The translations under genes were made by a program, and so were the position numbers. From contig NC_077240.1 in the NCBI RefSeq assembly GCF_947179165.1, forward strand, positions 75,549,501 to 75,613,500: DNA of 64,000 bases. The letters run 5' to 3'. The stretch comes from Solanum dulcamara. Lineage: Eukaryota; Streptophyta; Magnoliopsida; Solanales; Solanaceae. The notes under the pieces are model-generated. The model made no database searches and was not told where the DNA came from. It saw nothing but the letters and a program-made list of their open reading frames with translations. This document shows positions 11,475 to 23,376 of this stretch, piece by piece (the stretch's first letter is position 1; every line of letters starts with the position of its first letter).

Positions 11475-12234
11475 GCAAACGATGTTAGCATTTTGGATAC
11501 TTCTTATCCAAAAAACCACAAGATAGAATAAATCTGTAGAGGGGCCGACTTCAAGAAAATCAATTTTGGCACCCAAATCAAAGCAAGAGGCTACTTCTAT
11601 CCTATATGAAAGGACTACATCAAATGTAGAATATCCTCCCCCTAAGAACCCGGCAATGTCCGTATCTATTTTTGACGAAAAGCAAGTCATCTCAGAACTT
11701 CGAATGAATTTTTTCATGTGAGCTTGGAATAAGATTCGTTCTAAACATGCCGATCTCACTGCAGACCGTATTTCATCTCTTAAGGATGAGGTCCAAGTAA
11801 TTCTTAAGTATATAGATAAAATGGGGGTGGATATTTCTCCTTTGAAGAATTTATTGGAGTCTCTCTTTGAACTTGCCACCTTTTATGACCAAGTACGATC
11901 ATCCCTTGCTGATAAAGCCATAAAAATTGAAGAATTCGAGTCATATCTAAATGCCAAGAAATACCTTGATCTTGTCTTGAATGAAAAGAATGAGAAATTT
12001 GAAGAATTTTCTAACGTCTTTCAATCCCTTAAGGAGGCGAGGAAAAATGTGAAGGAGTTAAAAGCCCTCCGAGATAGTGCCAAGAAAGAAGTCGAAGATG
12101 TCGAATCTAAAGTCTCAGCAGCTGAAAAAGAATACAATAAATGTGCTGATATTTTCCTAGCTACTAAGAATGCCTCGAATGATGTGGAAGAGAAGAAGAG
12201 AGTTTTTAGAGATTTCTCTTCAAGACTTAGCTAA

Positions 12235-13198
12235 TTATAAGCTACGTTTAGACTAGCTTATTATAAACTATTATATATATTTTTTTGCTTCTTTTTTTAG
12301 CATTCTGATTGATTCGTTGTCACTCTTTTAGAAATCCTTTTGATTGCATTATATTGCACATTTCTTTAAGTATTTCTTTTACATTTCAGTTTCAAGAGTT
12401 ATTTACTCATAGTTATGTATTGACGTAATTTCATTAAGCTTGGACTTTTCCCTAAACATCATTATTTATCACCTTGTGTGTCTCGATAGTATGAAAGATA
12501 TATCATTGTATGAGATCACCAAAGTCATGAGAGACTTAATTCATCAAAAACTAAAATTCTTCATCAAAAACATATCCAAAATTCGTAGCTCAAGTCCCTC
12601 AGGATCGTTCTAAAAAAATGAATTTCACATGATGTTATTAAAAATACTCATATCTCAGCGTAGAGAAGTCGAAATGATAATACTTTCGATCCAATGAAAA
12701 AAGATTCATAGAACTACAACATGTACAATAATCACAGCTAATAGCTTCACGGATTTGTACGAATATTTCTTTAAAGTCAGCTTAAATTTTGTTTTAATTG
12801 GCCCTCTCTAATTCACACGTTATATATGACAATCTACAAGAACATTGTGATGCTCAAATAATAGCGTGCCCCATTTTTTTTGAACTTATGAGACTAAACT
12901 TAGGATGTAACTCTAAGCACCACGGACCACGGTGAAGAGGGTCAAGAGACACTATGAGTTTTTTGGATACTCATGCGACTGAACTCAGAATGTAATTCCA
13001 AGAGCCTACGTACCTCATTGAAGAGGATCAAGTCATAACGTAGTTATGAAAGAGTATTTTTTTGTGTCATAACTTTTGTCTAGGCCGCCTCTTTCGATAT
13101 TTTCAACCTAGTAGAATTTTTTTTGATACCGTGCATAGTTTATATTCTTACGGGCTAGAAGTAACATGTAGTTTATGTTCGTACCTTAAGGAGAGTAT
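12235..13198. other. Non-coding spacer between antisense PMD ORF and Tat pol
   Basis: No gene. About 12590-12770 resembles the 187-bp repeat at 5.1-5.7 kb. At about 12880-13040 a block containing AACTCAGAATGTAATTCCAA occurs twice in diverged form, about 85 bp apart. This is the untranslated region downstream of the minus-strand pol. Confidence 0.55.
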
Positions 13199-14828
13199 TT
13201 CTTTTCTTCAAGGATAGTATCTCTTTATGAACTTTCCATTAATGGGGCCAATGCACAATCCTTCTGAGTCAATCGGTTTGTAAGCTCCACTTGAGTATAC
13301 TTCTTGTACCACATATGGTCCATCCCATTTAGCGGATAACTTGCTTCCAAACCGACGAGAAGTAATAATGGGCCTTTTTACAACAAGAACTTGATCACCC
13401 ACTTAAAGGCATCTAAGACGAACCTTCTTATTAAAAGATCGAGCTAGACGAGCTTGATAACATTCTAGACTTGTTGGGCCTCTAGTATTTTTTCATCATG
13501 AGCCTCTAATTCTTCAAGACGTAACCGAGCATTTTCTTTATCAGTGAGTCCTTCTTGAATGGCAAGGCGCAATGATGGGATTTGACGCTCAAGTGGAAGG
13601 ATTGCTTCAACTCCATAAACAAGAGAATAGGGAGTCTCTTGTGTTGGCATGCGATACGTAGTCCTATATGCCCAAATAGCCTTTTCCATTTTTTCACGTC
13701 AATTTCTCTTAGACTTGTAAACAACTTTCTTCAACAAGTTGCAGAGTGTCTTGTTAAATGCTTCAGCGAGACCATTAGCAGCCGTATAATACATAGAGGA
13801 ATTGCATTGCTTAAAGCCAAAAAGATCACATATCTTTGTCATTAACTTGTTATCAAATGACTTGCCATTATCTGTCAATATGTATCGAGGAATACCAAAA
13901 TGGTAGATAATATTGACTTGAATAAAGTTAGAAACATTCTCTTTCTTCACTTCTCTAAGAAAAACAGTTTCTGCCCATTTTGAGAAATAATCAGTTACAG
14001 CCAGGATGTACAAATGTCCACCAGAGGACTTAGGCAATGGTCCAACAACATCCAAATCCTAACCTTCAAACGTCCACGAGGCAATAGTTTGGTGCAATAC
14101 TTCTGGGGGTTGATGTATAAAATTCATATGGAATTGGCAAGCTTTACATCTTCGAACGTAATCCAGACAATCTTTCACCATAGTTGCCAGTAATATCCCA
14201 TCCTTTTTATGTGAAAATAAAGTTTTGGCCCAGATTGATGCACTCCACATACTCCAGAATGTGCTTCTTGCATAGCTTGAGTAGATTCATCTATCCCCAA
14301 ACATCGTAAAAGAACTCCATCGAACGACCGCCTGTAAAGTGTATTTTTATAATAAAGAAAACGAATGGCTCTTCGTCGCATTTCTGGTCTTCTTCAAAGA
14401 TTTTCTGGCAATATTCCATAACACAAGTAATCTATTATTGATTGTCGCCAATCTTTAATTTCAGCCTCCGAAGTGGCGATAACTTGTCAAAATTCTTCTT
14501 CATGCTCATCTGGAGGCGGAGTTATCCATCTTTGCCAAACCACAACTTGCATTTCATCAGGCGATACTAATGTAGAGGCTAAAGCTGCCAATGCATCAAC
14601 CTTCTTATTTTCCTTTCTAGGGACATGTTGAATAGTCACCTCTCCAAGCCATCCTATTATCTTTAGAGTATAATTACAGTATGGGAGTAACTTAGGCTTT
14701 TTTACTTCATAATTACCCAAGACTTGATTGATCACTAACTTGAAATCCCTAAAAACTTGTAGTTGTAATTGTTTCATATCAATGGCCATTTCAAGCCCAA
14801 GTAAGAACCGAGGATATATATGAAGCAT
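13199..14828 (-). pseudogene. pol: Tat/Ogre-like Ty3 pol relic (RNase H-integrase)
   Basis: Read on the minus strand. First an RNase H-like segment (GLEMAIDMKQLQLQVF, VINQVLGNYEVKKP, HVPRKENKKVDALAALASTL), the type found in Tat-lineage elements. Then a linker with a broken HHCC finger (AHSGVCGVHQSG ... RRCKACQFHM) and the integrase core with its acidic residues: MDVVGPLPKSSGG, LTDNGKSFDN and GLAEAFNKTL. The C-terminal part ends in SAKWDGPYVV...FIKRYYP. At least four frame changes and stops break it, and the RT, protease and gag parts are missing to the right, where a copia fragment abuts at about 14830. Lineage assignment to Tat rests on the RNase H and integrase motifs. Confidence 0.85.
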
Positions 14829-14834
14829 AACAGT

Positions 14835-15230
14835 CTTTTTTTCATGTAAAGTTTATTTTGACTATTTTTCTTCAAGAGTTTCTCCTCCAGTGCTTTCCAT
14901 ATTTTACTTGCAAAAGTTTTCTTTGTGTATGGATACTTTTGTTCTCTTGCAAGGTAAGATCGAATGATACCGCAAGCAACACGATTGATAATCTTCTAAT
15001 TTTTTTCTCCTACACTGTCTGGCTTCTTTTCTTCTATGGCAATATCTAGTCCTTGTTAAAAAGGACATCAAGGACCTCATCCTACCACATTTCGAAATGT
15101 CCTGACCCATAAAAAATTTCAATTGCAAACTTCGCATTTGACACAATTCTTGTCATAAGCGAAGATGCCAACGATGACGTATTATTGACATTAGATGTGG
15201 ACTCATCATTTTTCTTATCTCCCACTTTTT
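14835..15230 (-). pseudogene. gag: Ty1/copia gag N-terminal relic
   Basis: On the minus strand, short open pieces give the N-terminus of a copia Gag: SLASSLMTRIVSNAKF, YGSGHFEMW, then ACGIIRSYLAREQ, FASKIWKALEEKLL and NQNKLYMKKRL-type UBN2 sequence (the last written with its visible residues NSQNKLYMKKRL). Stops occur where tryptophan is expected. It is a separate element from the Tat pol it touches, since gag is directly followed by RNase H of another superfamily. Its leader, primer-binding site and LTR lie to the right. Confidence 0.75.
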
Positions 15231-15340
15231 ATACAAATATTATTTATTAGCTAACAATTGCAAAAACCCAAAATAAATCTTTTCTGACGTGGAAGTTCAG
15301 ACCGTGCTACAACCACAAAGCATACTCAGATAAAATATTG

Positions 15341-15353
15341 GTTCTAATACTAG
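15341..15353 (-). other. Degenerate initiator-Met tRNA primer-binding site
   Basis: Minus strand TAGTATTAGAACC differs from the usual TGGTATCAGAGCC only by G-to-A and C-to-T changes. It lies between the copia gag and the LTR-like block, the expected place. Confidence 0.55.
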
Positions 15354-15354
15354 T

Positions 15355-15870
15355 TGTTGCAGAAGCTAAATATATAGAGAGTGATGAAATCACAAATAGT
15401 ATATCTAAAAACAGCTAATAAATAGTAATGAGACAACAAAAAGGAACACTAAAAATTTATGAGATTGGGCAAAAATTTATTTTCTTTTACTTAATCCTCA
15501 GACACAATCAATCAATATTTATTTCACTCCAAAAGAATATAAGTGAAATACTACAAGAGACAAAGAAAATCAAATACCTTAGAAGATGAGAAGGCAAGTG
15601 AGAGGTGTGTTACAAATGAATCAAAAACTACCTATTTATAGGAATGAAATCTTTCTCTTGACATCATCCATGATATCACTATGAGTTAAATTATCATATT
15701 TATCTTGTAAAACCATTTAATGATTTATCAATATTTCAACTATAAATTTCCTACCTTGACTTTTTTATACCAAAGAAGAATTATCGTCCTACCAAATCTC
15801 CATTAATTCAACTAGAATCTTATCAATTTTAATAGTAGGACCCACCTTTTATTGAGATGAATTTGGATAA
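15355..15870 (-). repeat. Copia 5' LTR remnant
   Basis: Minus-strand LTR-like block with CTATAAATAG at about 15645-15636, an ACACACCTCTCACTTGCC leader, and an end near CTGCAACA just before the primer-binding site. Its far edge is uncertain. Confidence 0.5.
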
Positions 15871-16025
15871 AAATTTTGACTGTGTTGTTGAGTCCAGAAT
15901 GTCGTTTCTAAGTGGTTTGCAATTTTGGTTTGTGTAGTTTGGACTCCAAATGAATTCTGAGGGTTCATTTGAAGTTTGGAAGTCTTAGTTTAAAAGTTGG
16001 TGCAAGGCTTCTGGTGCCATGTCAG

Positions 16026-16200
16026 TTTAGTGAACATTTGTTGGCTTTTGTGAAGTTCGCTTTAGCAGACATTTTTTGGCTTTTGTGAAATCCATTTTAG
16101 CGAACATTTGTTGTCTTTTGCGATGTCCGCTTTAGCGAACATTTGTTGGCTTTTGCGATATCCACTTTAGTGAACATTTGTTGGTTTTTGCGACCCATGG
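16026..16200. repeat. 35-bp tandem repeat, five copies
   Basis: TTTAG starts units at 16026, 16061, 16096, 16131 and 16166, exactly 35 bp apart. The unit contains GAACATTTGTTGGCTTTTG. No spacer is present between units. Confidence 0.95.
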
Positions 16201-17680
16201 GGGTTCTTTTAAGACCCGCTTTTCTACCATTCTTTCAAACTTCAAAATTTAATATCTTGAGTTAGGAGACTCTTTTTTGAGCAATTCTAAGTGTTATTTG
16301 TTCGTGTTGATCGTGGTTACGCTGTGGAGTGTTCGGAGGACTTCAGAAATGACTGTATCAAGGTAATTTCATGCTCGAAGGTACTGGTCTCTTTCTTTCT
16401 TTAGAGTTAAATGGTGAATTGTTGCATGGACTATTTTCCTTGGTTTTAATCATCTAATTGTGTTGTATTTTCGAAAACACGTTCAGTAAGCTCAAATGAA
16501 CATTTTTATAGAGTTGAATTCGGGATTCTCAATGTGGGTTCCGCAATCCTATTTTAGATCCGATTTGGAATCCATCTCTGAAAAATGTGATTTTAGTGTC
16601 AAAACGTCCTTATTGACGAGATGATCAACATTTTATCTACGTGGTGGCAGATAAATGTGATTCAGAGGTGGAAAGCATCAATTTAGTAGATTTAGAGCTT
16701 TGATCGACTTCAAAGTAGGCTACGGTCTCCCACTTTGACTGAGTTTTATTAGATATTGTTTAGTATATATTGCATGCGATTTAGGTCAATATTTTCCTAG
16801 ATTAGAGTTCTCCTCCTCCTATTCTATTTTTCTTGATTTCCAGTTGAGTCTTAGAGTAGAATAATCTCGTGAAATTCTTAATTAGGTAATGAGCCTCATT
16901 TATGATATTTTCCTAGCATTATTATCCTCTTCAGGATTTACATTGATGTCCTTACGCTAGGTTTAAGCCTTAGAAGCTTCATCATGTGATATACCACCCT
17001 TATATCTAGGTGTAGCTTCCGATAGGGCTAGTTGTGGATAGTGTACGTTTATCCTAGTGCTTGAGAACTCTGTGGCTCGTCATACCCATTGGTTTGGTTT
17101 AGATGTGCTCGTTGGAACTGAGATAGCATATTTTGGGGTAAGGCGTCGACCTTAGAGATATTTTTCTCCCCCTATATGAGATTGAGTTGTTTCCCAATTT
17201 CTTTGCTTTTGTTTAGCAGTAGGCTTGAGATGCCTTTATATCTATTATCTGTTGTTGGGCCGGATGCCATATTCGAGAAGCGATTGGATCCCAGGTTAGT
17301 TCCTTTGCTTTGATAATATGGTATGACATGATGCTACTATTCGGATTGTGTGTGTCTTGTTTGGATATTGGTGATGTCATGCTTACATTGATTGAGCATT
17401 TTCACATGTTTTGTAATACAATCTCGATTTCTTTATGGGTTTTTGCTACCTATTTTTAGAAGGCTTTCTCATAAATTTACTACTTTTTAAATTGGTTTTA
17501 ACGGAATTCGTACCACCTGGATCATTTAGACACTAATTTTGAGACTTATGAGGCGTCAAGAATGTGCTCCTTTTTATACTAAAGTTTCAGAGGCATCGAG
17601 GATACACTTAGTTTTTATTTATATCCAGCGCGACGTCGCTTTTTTTTACTTTGGCTGCATTTGGGATGCCTTTAGCCTAT

Positions 17681-17685
17681 ACTTG
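17681..17685 (+). repeat. Target-site duplication, left (ACTTG)
   Basis: Matches 27687-27691 exactly across the 10-kb element. Confidence 0.93.
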
Positions 17686-20153
17686 TGTAACACCCCTCAA
17701 AAAAAATTTCCTAAAATTCAAACCCTTCTTATATATGGATAGAGTCGAACTCGAGTATTGAAGAGCGTATGCATGAGTCTTTGAGAATTTGAGCAGCGTT
17801 AGAGGTGAGGTGGTGTCATGAAGGACCCCTAGGATCAAATTAAATCCAAAAGATTCATCGTGGCTAAGTTTGGGTGGGAGTTCGCATAAAGGGTCGACTT
17901 CTAACGATCCTATCTTTTGAAAGACGACAATCTGGGTGGCCCATGACCCATCAAATCAAAGGTCATTGAGTCTTCTTTCCAACGCCACCAAGAATGAAAC
18001 TTTTGGAGTTCGGAGTCGAAAGGTATGAGGATCCTAAGATGAACTAGCACAGCAGAGATTTTCAAGCCTGGGTTGCAATTGCTGGAAAACTGGGCTTGGC
18101 GCCGTAGTGGCGCGACGCGCCACTATCGCACCAGAAATATGCCTCAGTAGTTTGGGCTTTGGCGCAGAGCGCCACTAAAAGTTGTGCAGGGTTTTTCAGG
18201 CCAAATTCCCAGAATTCAGAACAATGGCCTTGGCGCTGTAAGGGCGCGACGCGCCACTATCGTGCCAGAAACATGCCTCAGTAGTTTGGTCTCTGGCGCG
18301 GCGCGCCACTACGAGGTTTGTAGGTTTTAGGTGTATTCAGCCTGGCGCTGCAATGGCGCGACGCGCCACTATTGCGCCAGGTGCATTTTTAGCCTATTTT
18401 CAGAACTTTTGAGGAGGGATTATTTGGGAACTTACCCAAATTATATATGTATTGCCTTGGGTCTTTTGGGAACACATTTTCTCAGCCTCACTCTCTCTCT
18501 AAAAGCCCTAGGAGCTCTCTCTCTTCTTCTTCTCCCCCATTTCCAACAAGAAGAGTTCCAAGAGCTTCAAGATTTGAGTTCTCCATTGAAGACCCAACAT
18601 CAAGGTTTTCTTCAAGTCTTCACTAAGGTATGTAAGGCTATCCAAAATATGGGTTGAGTCCACCCATGTGCCCTACTCTTGCCTTGAGGTTAGATGTTCA
18701 TGAAAATAGAGTTTCTTGGTATGGTTTATGTTTGCATGAACTTTATCTCCTATTTATTTGATGCTATACGTGTTGATTTTATTGAGCTAAGAAGTCCCTA
18801 AAATCCTTCATGTTAGTATGAGTTGATGGAGATGACTTGTTGTTACGTCTTGTTGATCTCTTTAGCCATGTGATTATGTTGCTTAAGTCAATTTCCTTAA
18901 ATGTGCTATTCTACTTGAATTGTTGAGTTGAAGTCATAGAGTTGTGCTAAATCTTGAGGAGATGTCATAAATATTTATATAAATGAGGCTTGATTGAGTT
19001 GATTTGAGGATGGAATTGACGAGTGGACAAGGTCCTAAATGAGACTTGCCATTATGACTTAATTGAGTTGAAATGAGAACCGAGTTGATGAGGTGGCAAT
19101 GTACCACATGAAACTGGCCGTGAGGGCTTGTCTGAGATGATTAGAGGAGTTTTATAAGCATGGAGTCATTGGATGAGTATCGAGCACCGAGGCGGGTGAG
19201 AGTACAGTCCATACTCGAACCCTAGAAACTACGCCGCCAACGTAGGTAGGGATGGAACCGTTAAAGTCGGATGCTTCCCTTGGGATCGAACCGTTAAAGT
19301 CGGATGTTTCCTATTTTTATTGTCCTGAAATGATAGGACTTGACTAATCGATGGTATCCATGATTAGGGAGGCGTTCATGCCCTGGCAAGGTATGGACGG
19401 ACGTGGCAACAACGTTTGATTGTTGTACTATCACCGGCTCATAGGTGATGGTTGTCGGTTAAGAGAAACTCCCATTTAGGTCTTGATAGTGCTCTGAGTC
19501 AGTTGAGTTGAGTGGTTTATGAGTTAGTCCCGTCTAAAATATTCTTGTTAGACTTAGGACATTTGAGTGAGTTGTCCTATATTTATATATATATATATAT
19601 ATATATGAGTTGAGGTGTTGAGTTGATGTTGATGTCTTCTTGATATTTGTTTCATCCGGCCATTTTACATACTCGTACATTCCATGTACTGACGCCATTT
19701 GGCCTGCATCATTCTATGATGCAGAGACAGGTACCTGAGATCATCAACCGGCGCTCCGTTGAAGATCCACATACACTTCCAGCTAGTTGGTGAGTCCTCC
19801 TAGTTTCCGGAGGATATTGAGCCTTCTTGTACAGTTTTGTTGTCATTTCTTTTATTTTGAGTGTTGGTAGCCATGGACTTGTCATCGGCACCTTCTAGAC
19901 TTTGATAGAGACTTCATAGACTAGAGTGTGGGAAGGTTGGACTGTTATTTTGAGGAGTCCTATTTTACTTGTTTTGTTGGAGTTGAATATGTTTGGCCTT
20001 CGGCCCTGCAATGTGAATAGTATGCTATGATTGACCCCTCCTTTGGGTGAGTGTGATTGAATGATGAGGTGACTGAATCAGGTGGTTCGCTTGAAGGTCA
20101 GAAATGGCTTTCAAGTGCCGTTCACGTCTAGGGTACCCTCCCGGGGCATGACA
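17686..20153 (+). repeat. Tekay 5' LTR
   Basis: TGTAACACCCCTC... to ...CCGGGGCATGACA. A GC-rich block at about 18095-18385 holds repeated GGCGCGACGCGCC palindromes. A TATA-like TTATATATG at about 18443 follows. A (TA)n run lies at 19583-19606. The LTR would provide promoter and polyadenylation signals. The 5' and 3' copies have the same length. Confidence 0.96.
18095..18385. promoter_or_regulatory. GC-rich palindrome cluster in LTR U3
   Basis: GGCGCGACGCGCC-like near-palindromes recur at about 18110, 18245, 18295 and 18357, separated by CAGAAACATGCCTCAGTAGTTTG-type spacers (given in part: ATGCCTCAGTAGTTTG). They lie just upstream of the TATA-like site and are present in the 3' LTR (25620-25910) and, inverted, in the solo LTR (9860-10010). 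Confidence 0.7.
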
Positions 20154-20200
20154 ACTTGACTTCAGAGCATAGAGTTCAAGTGTCCTAGGAAGTCTATGAA
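20154..20200 (+). other. Primer-binding-site region of Tekay element
   Basis: Directly after the 5' LTR, CTTCAGAGCATAG resembles the initiator-Met primer site TATCAGAGC with changes. Position fits, match is imperfect. Confidence 0.4.
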
Positions 20201-20368
20201 GCCGTGTCTAGTAGAGTCTTGTTTATGGGTGTGTTGTGCACCACACTTATAAGAAGGAGGCTATAGGACATTAGGAATTGTTTTACCTCTTTCATACTCT
20301 GACTTCGTGTGATAGAGTTAAACTCTTTAAGACTCATTTCTAATTCGTGCGTTTGTACGTTACAGATA

Positions 20369-21370
20369 ATGCCTCCTAAACGTACGGCTAGCCAGAGAAA
20401 CGTTGACAACGCCTAGATGCCCCAATCGGAGGTACGCCTAGCACGGGCTAGAGGCTGACCCACGAGGTATATGGAGGCACCCCAAGTGCCTGCTACCCCG
20501 CCTGCACCCACGTCAGAGGAAGAATTCTGAGGGGTGATTGCCATGCTCACTCAATTAATGGCTGCCCGGAATGGTAACCAGAGTTCGCCGGCTCTCAGCT
20601 CTAGTTCCCAGGAGCCATCTGCTGCCACTAGAATTAAAGACCTTCTGAGGATGAATCCACCGGCATTCACGGGTTCTAAGGTCGATGAAGATCCCCAAAA
20701 CTTCATTGATGAGATGTGGAAGATTCTGAAAGCTATGCATGCTACGGAAATCGAGGGGGTTGAGTTGGTGTCTTATCAACTCAAAGATGTGGCAAACATT
20801 TGGTATAACCAGTGGAAATAGGGTAGGGGTGAGGATGCTGAACATGTTAGATGGGATGAATTTGAGGGAGCCTTCCTTGACCACTTCTTTCCCCGAGAAT
20901 TGAGAGAAGCGAAAGTGGAGGAATTTGTGAATCTGAAACAAGAAGGCATGACCATTAAGGAGTATAGCCTGAAGTTCATCCAGCTGTCCAGGTATGCTCC
21001 AGAAATGATCCCTGATGTGAGGTCAAAGATAAGAAAGTTTATCTCCGGATTAGGGAGGCACGTGAAGAAGGAGTGCAAAGCAGCATTGTTGATCTCGGAC
21101 ATGGATATTTTGAGACTAATGGTGTATGCTCAACAGGTGGAGGATGAGAAAAGAAAAGACAGAGAGGAGCATCTGAGCAAGAAGGAAAAATCAGCGGGCC
21201 CTGAGGGTGAACTAGGGCAAAGCAAGGGCAACAGGTCCTTCTTCCAGAAGAGGCCTCCCAATCATGCCTCATCTACCGCCAGCGCACCTATGCCGCAGAA
21301 CAAGTATGATCGCCAGGGACAGAGTCATCGGAATTTCAGACCCAGGGTTCTTAATCCCAGGCCAGTGTAA
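20369..21370 (+). pseudogene. gag: Tekay gag, interrupted
   Basis: The ATG at 20369 starts MPPKRTASQRN, a common chromovirus Gag start. In-frame stops follow at 20414, 20456, 20528 and 20819, each readable as CAG, CGA or similar codon with one C-to-T change. The retrotransposon gag domain spans about 20640-21130: FTGSKVDEDPQNFIDEMW, ANIWYNQWK, WDEFEGAFLDHFFP, YSLKFIQLSRYAPEM and SGLGRHVKKE. A basic, glutamine- and proline-rich tail ends at 21370. Gag would build the virus-like particle. The zinc knuckle follows in another frame. Confidence 0.88.
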
Positions 21371-21402
21371 GTCAAGGTGCAAGGGGGAGGCCACCATACA
21401 GT

Positions 21403-21516
21403 AAGTGTGGTAGGCTCTACTTGGGAGAATGCAGAGCGAGAAGGGTTGGTTGTTATAAATGCGGCCAAATGGGCCATTTTCAGAGGGAGTGTCCGACAGG
21501 GGGAAGTAGAGTGTAG
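21403..21516 (+). pseudogene. Tekay CCHC zinc knuckle, frame-shifted
   Basis: In the frame shared with the downstream pol, codons from 21403 read KCGRLYLGECRARR then CYKCGQMGHFQREC, a C-X2-C-X4-H-X4-C knuckle. A stop follows at about 21517. A frameshift between 21370 and 21403 separates it from the gag body. Would bind element RNA. Confidence 0.8.
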
Positions 21517-21600
21517 CATTCTGCCACCGCACCACCGGCTAGAGGTAATCAGAGTGGCACTACTTCAGGCACCAGCGGAGGTACAAACCATTTATATGCC

Positions 21601-23376
21601 ATGGGTAGTCGCCAAGATCAAGAGGACTCTCCAAATGTCGTAACGGGTATGATTCGAGTCTCTTCTCTTGATTGCTATATTTTGATGGATCCGGGTGCCA
21701 CCCTATCTTTTGTGAATCCATATGTGGCTAGTAAGTTTAATAAAATTCCTGAACGTCTTCTTGAGCCTTTTTGTGTGGCCACTCTTGTCAGTGATTCTGT
21801 CTTAGCTGAGAGAGTCTATAGAGATTGCACTGTATCTATTTATCACAGGGATACCTTGGCCGACCTAGTTGAGTTGGACATGGTTGATTTTGATGTGATC
21901 CTTGGCATGGACTGGCTCTATGTCTGTTATGCCTCTATTGATTGTAGAACTCAGATTGTCACATTCAAATTCCCGAATGAGGTTGTCATAGAGTGGAAGG
22001 GTAGTCCTGTTGCGCCTAAGGGTAAGTTTATTTCATACCTTAGGGCCAGGAAGTTAATCTCAAAGGGGTGTATTTATCACCTTGTCCGAGTGAAAGATGA
22101 CAATATTGAGTCTCCATCCCTTGAGTCAGTTCCGATTGTCAATGAGTTTCCCGATGTTTTTCCCGAGGATCTGCTTGGAGTCCCTCCGGATAGGGAGATT
22201 GACTTTGGGATTGATGTTCTTCCTAATACTCAGCCTATCTCAATTTCTCCTTATAGAATGGCCCCAGGCGAGTTGAAAGAGTTGAAGGAACAACTGAAGG
22301 ACTTATTAGATAAGGGATTTATTAGGCCGAGTGTCTCACCATGGGGTGCTCCGGTCCTATTTGTGCGGAAGAAAGATGGGTCCCTTAGAATGTGTATTAA
22401 CTACAGGCAGCTGAAATGGGTCACCGTAAAGAACAAATACCCTCTCCCCAGAATAGATGATTTATTTGATCAGCTTCAGGGTGCCACTTGTTTTTCAAAG
22501 ATAGACCTGAGATCCGGCTACCATCAGTTGAAGGTGAGGGAATGTGATATTCCGAAGACTGCTTTTCGGACTCGTTATGTCCACTTTGAATTTTTGGTCA
22601 TGTCCTTTGGGTTAACTAATACCCCCGCAGCTTTTATGGATCTCATGAACCGAGTATTCAAACCATATCTTGATATGTTTGTGATTGTATTCATAGATGA
22701 TATTCTGGTTTACTCTAAGAATGAGGAGGAGCATGCCCATCATCTTCGAGTCGTCTTGCAAACTTTGAGATACCAGGTATTGTATGCAAAGTTCTCCAAA
22801 TGTGAATTTTGGCTTGCATCAGTGGCCTTCCTAGGCCACATTATATCTGAAGATGGTATTCAGGTTGATGCATAGAAAATTGAGGCAGTGAAGAGTTGGC
22901 CCAGACCCACATCCCCGACGGAGATAAGAAGCTTCTTAGGTTTGGCCGGCTATTATCGAAGGTTTGTAGAGGGATTCTCATCCATATCATCACCATTGAC
23001 TAAGCTGACTCAAAACAAGGCTAAGTTCCAATGATCCGATGCTTGTGAGGAGAGTTTTCAGAAATTGAAGACCAAGCTAACTACTGCTCCGGTTCTAACC
23101 TTGCCCAATGGTACAGAGGGTTTTGTGATCTATTGTGATGTATCTAGAATTGGTTTAGGTTGTGTGTTAATGCAAAGAGGGAAGGTGATAGCCTATGCTT
23201 CGAGACAACTTAAGGTTCATAAGAGGAATTACCCAACTCATGACCTTGAGCTGGCAGCTGTGGTGTTTGTGCTAAAAATTTGGCGCCACTACTTGTATGG
23301 AGTGCATGTTAATGTATTCACCGATCATAGGAGCCTGCAATATATCTTCAGCCAGAAGGAACTCAACCTGAGGTAA
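21601..23376 (+). pseudogene. pol: Tekay protease-RT-RNase H, interrupted
   Basis: Open from 21601 to a stop at 22873. The protease active site is [13 protein letters not shown], with proline after the aspartate as in Tekay-type proteases. RT blocks: [51 protein letters not shown], and the catalytic box [11 protein letters not shown], where the usual YIDD/YVDD is FIDD. After stops at 22873 (CAG to TAG) and about 23033 (TGG to TGA) the RNase H follows: [37 protein letters not shown] and [11 protein letters not shown]. Stops at about 23374 and 23386 end this part. Only the stops, not motif loss, inactivate most of it. Confidence 0.92.

Larger units (their letters stand above)
10433..12234 (+). 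pseudogene. Plant-mobile-domain pseudogene, 3' part with coiled coil
   Basis: Resumes the interrupted PMD frame with GLNTISRCSLLDLIQTCF and YVYGWLTYYFKTHYP, then in another frame RDDVTKKEF, YLTLRDKNIFILEPYSPH and FSRQFCF, a region common to plant PMD proteins. A stop lies at 11044. An intron with GT at 11395 and AG at 11474 (80 bp) is likely. The 3' end, 11821-12234, is open for 137 residues and is rich in E and K with heptad-like spacing (KFEEFSNVFQSLKEARKNVK), predicting a coiled coil. Frameshifts and stops between 11520 and 11820 show it is dead. Same antisense orientation to Tat pol as the 5' part. Confidence 0.75.
15871..17685. other. LTR-like non-coding DNA, left half of an interrupted repeat
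   Basis: No convincing gene. Holds the 35-bp tandem repeat and long stretches with no ORF. The sequence continues across the Tekay insertion at 27687 and ends near 28922 in GGGGCGTGATA, similar to the LTR end GGGGCGTGACA. It is therefore probably an old Ty3 LTR or its remains, but the left terminus and a target duplication were not found. Confidence 0.4.

Noticed and set aside
16026..16200. 35-bp repeats considered as a CRISPR-like array
   Set aside because: Head-to-tail units with no spacers.
18331..18657. 108-residue frame repeated at 25941-26192
   Set aside because: It is in the R/U5 part of both LTRs; no Gag-like motif.
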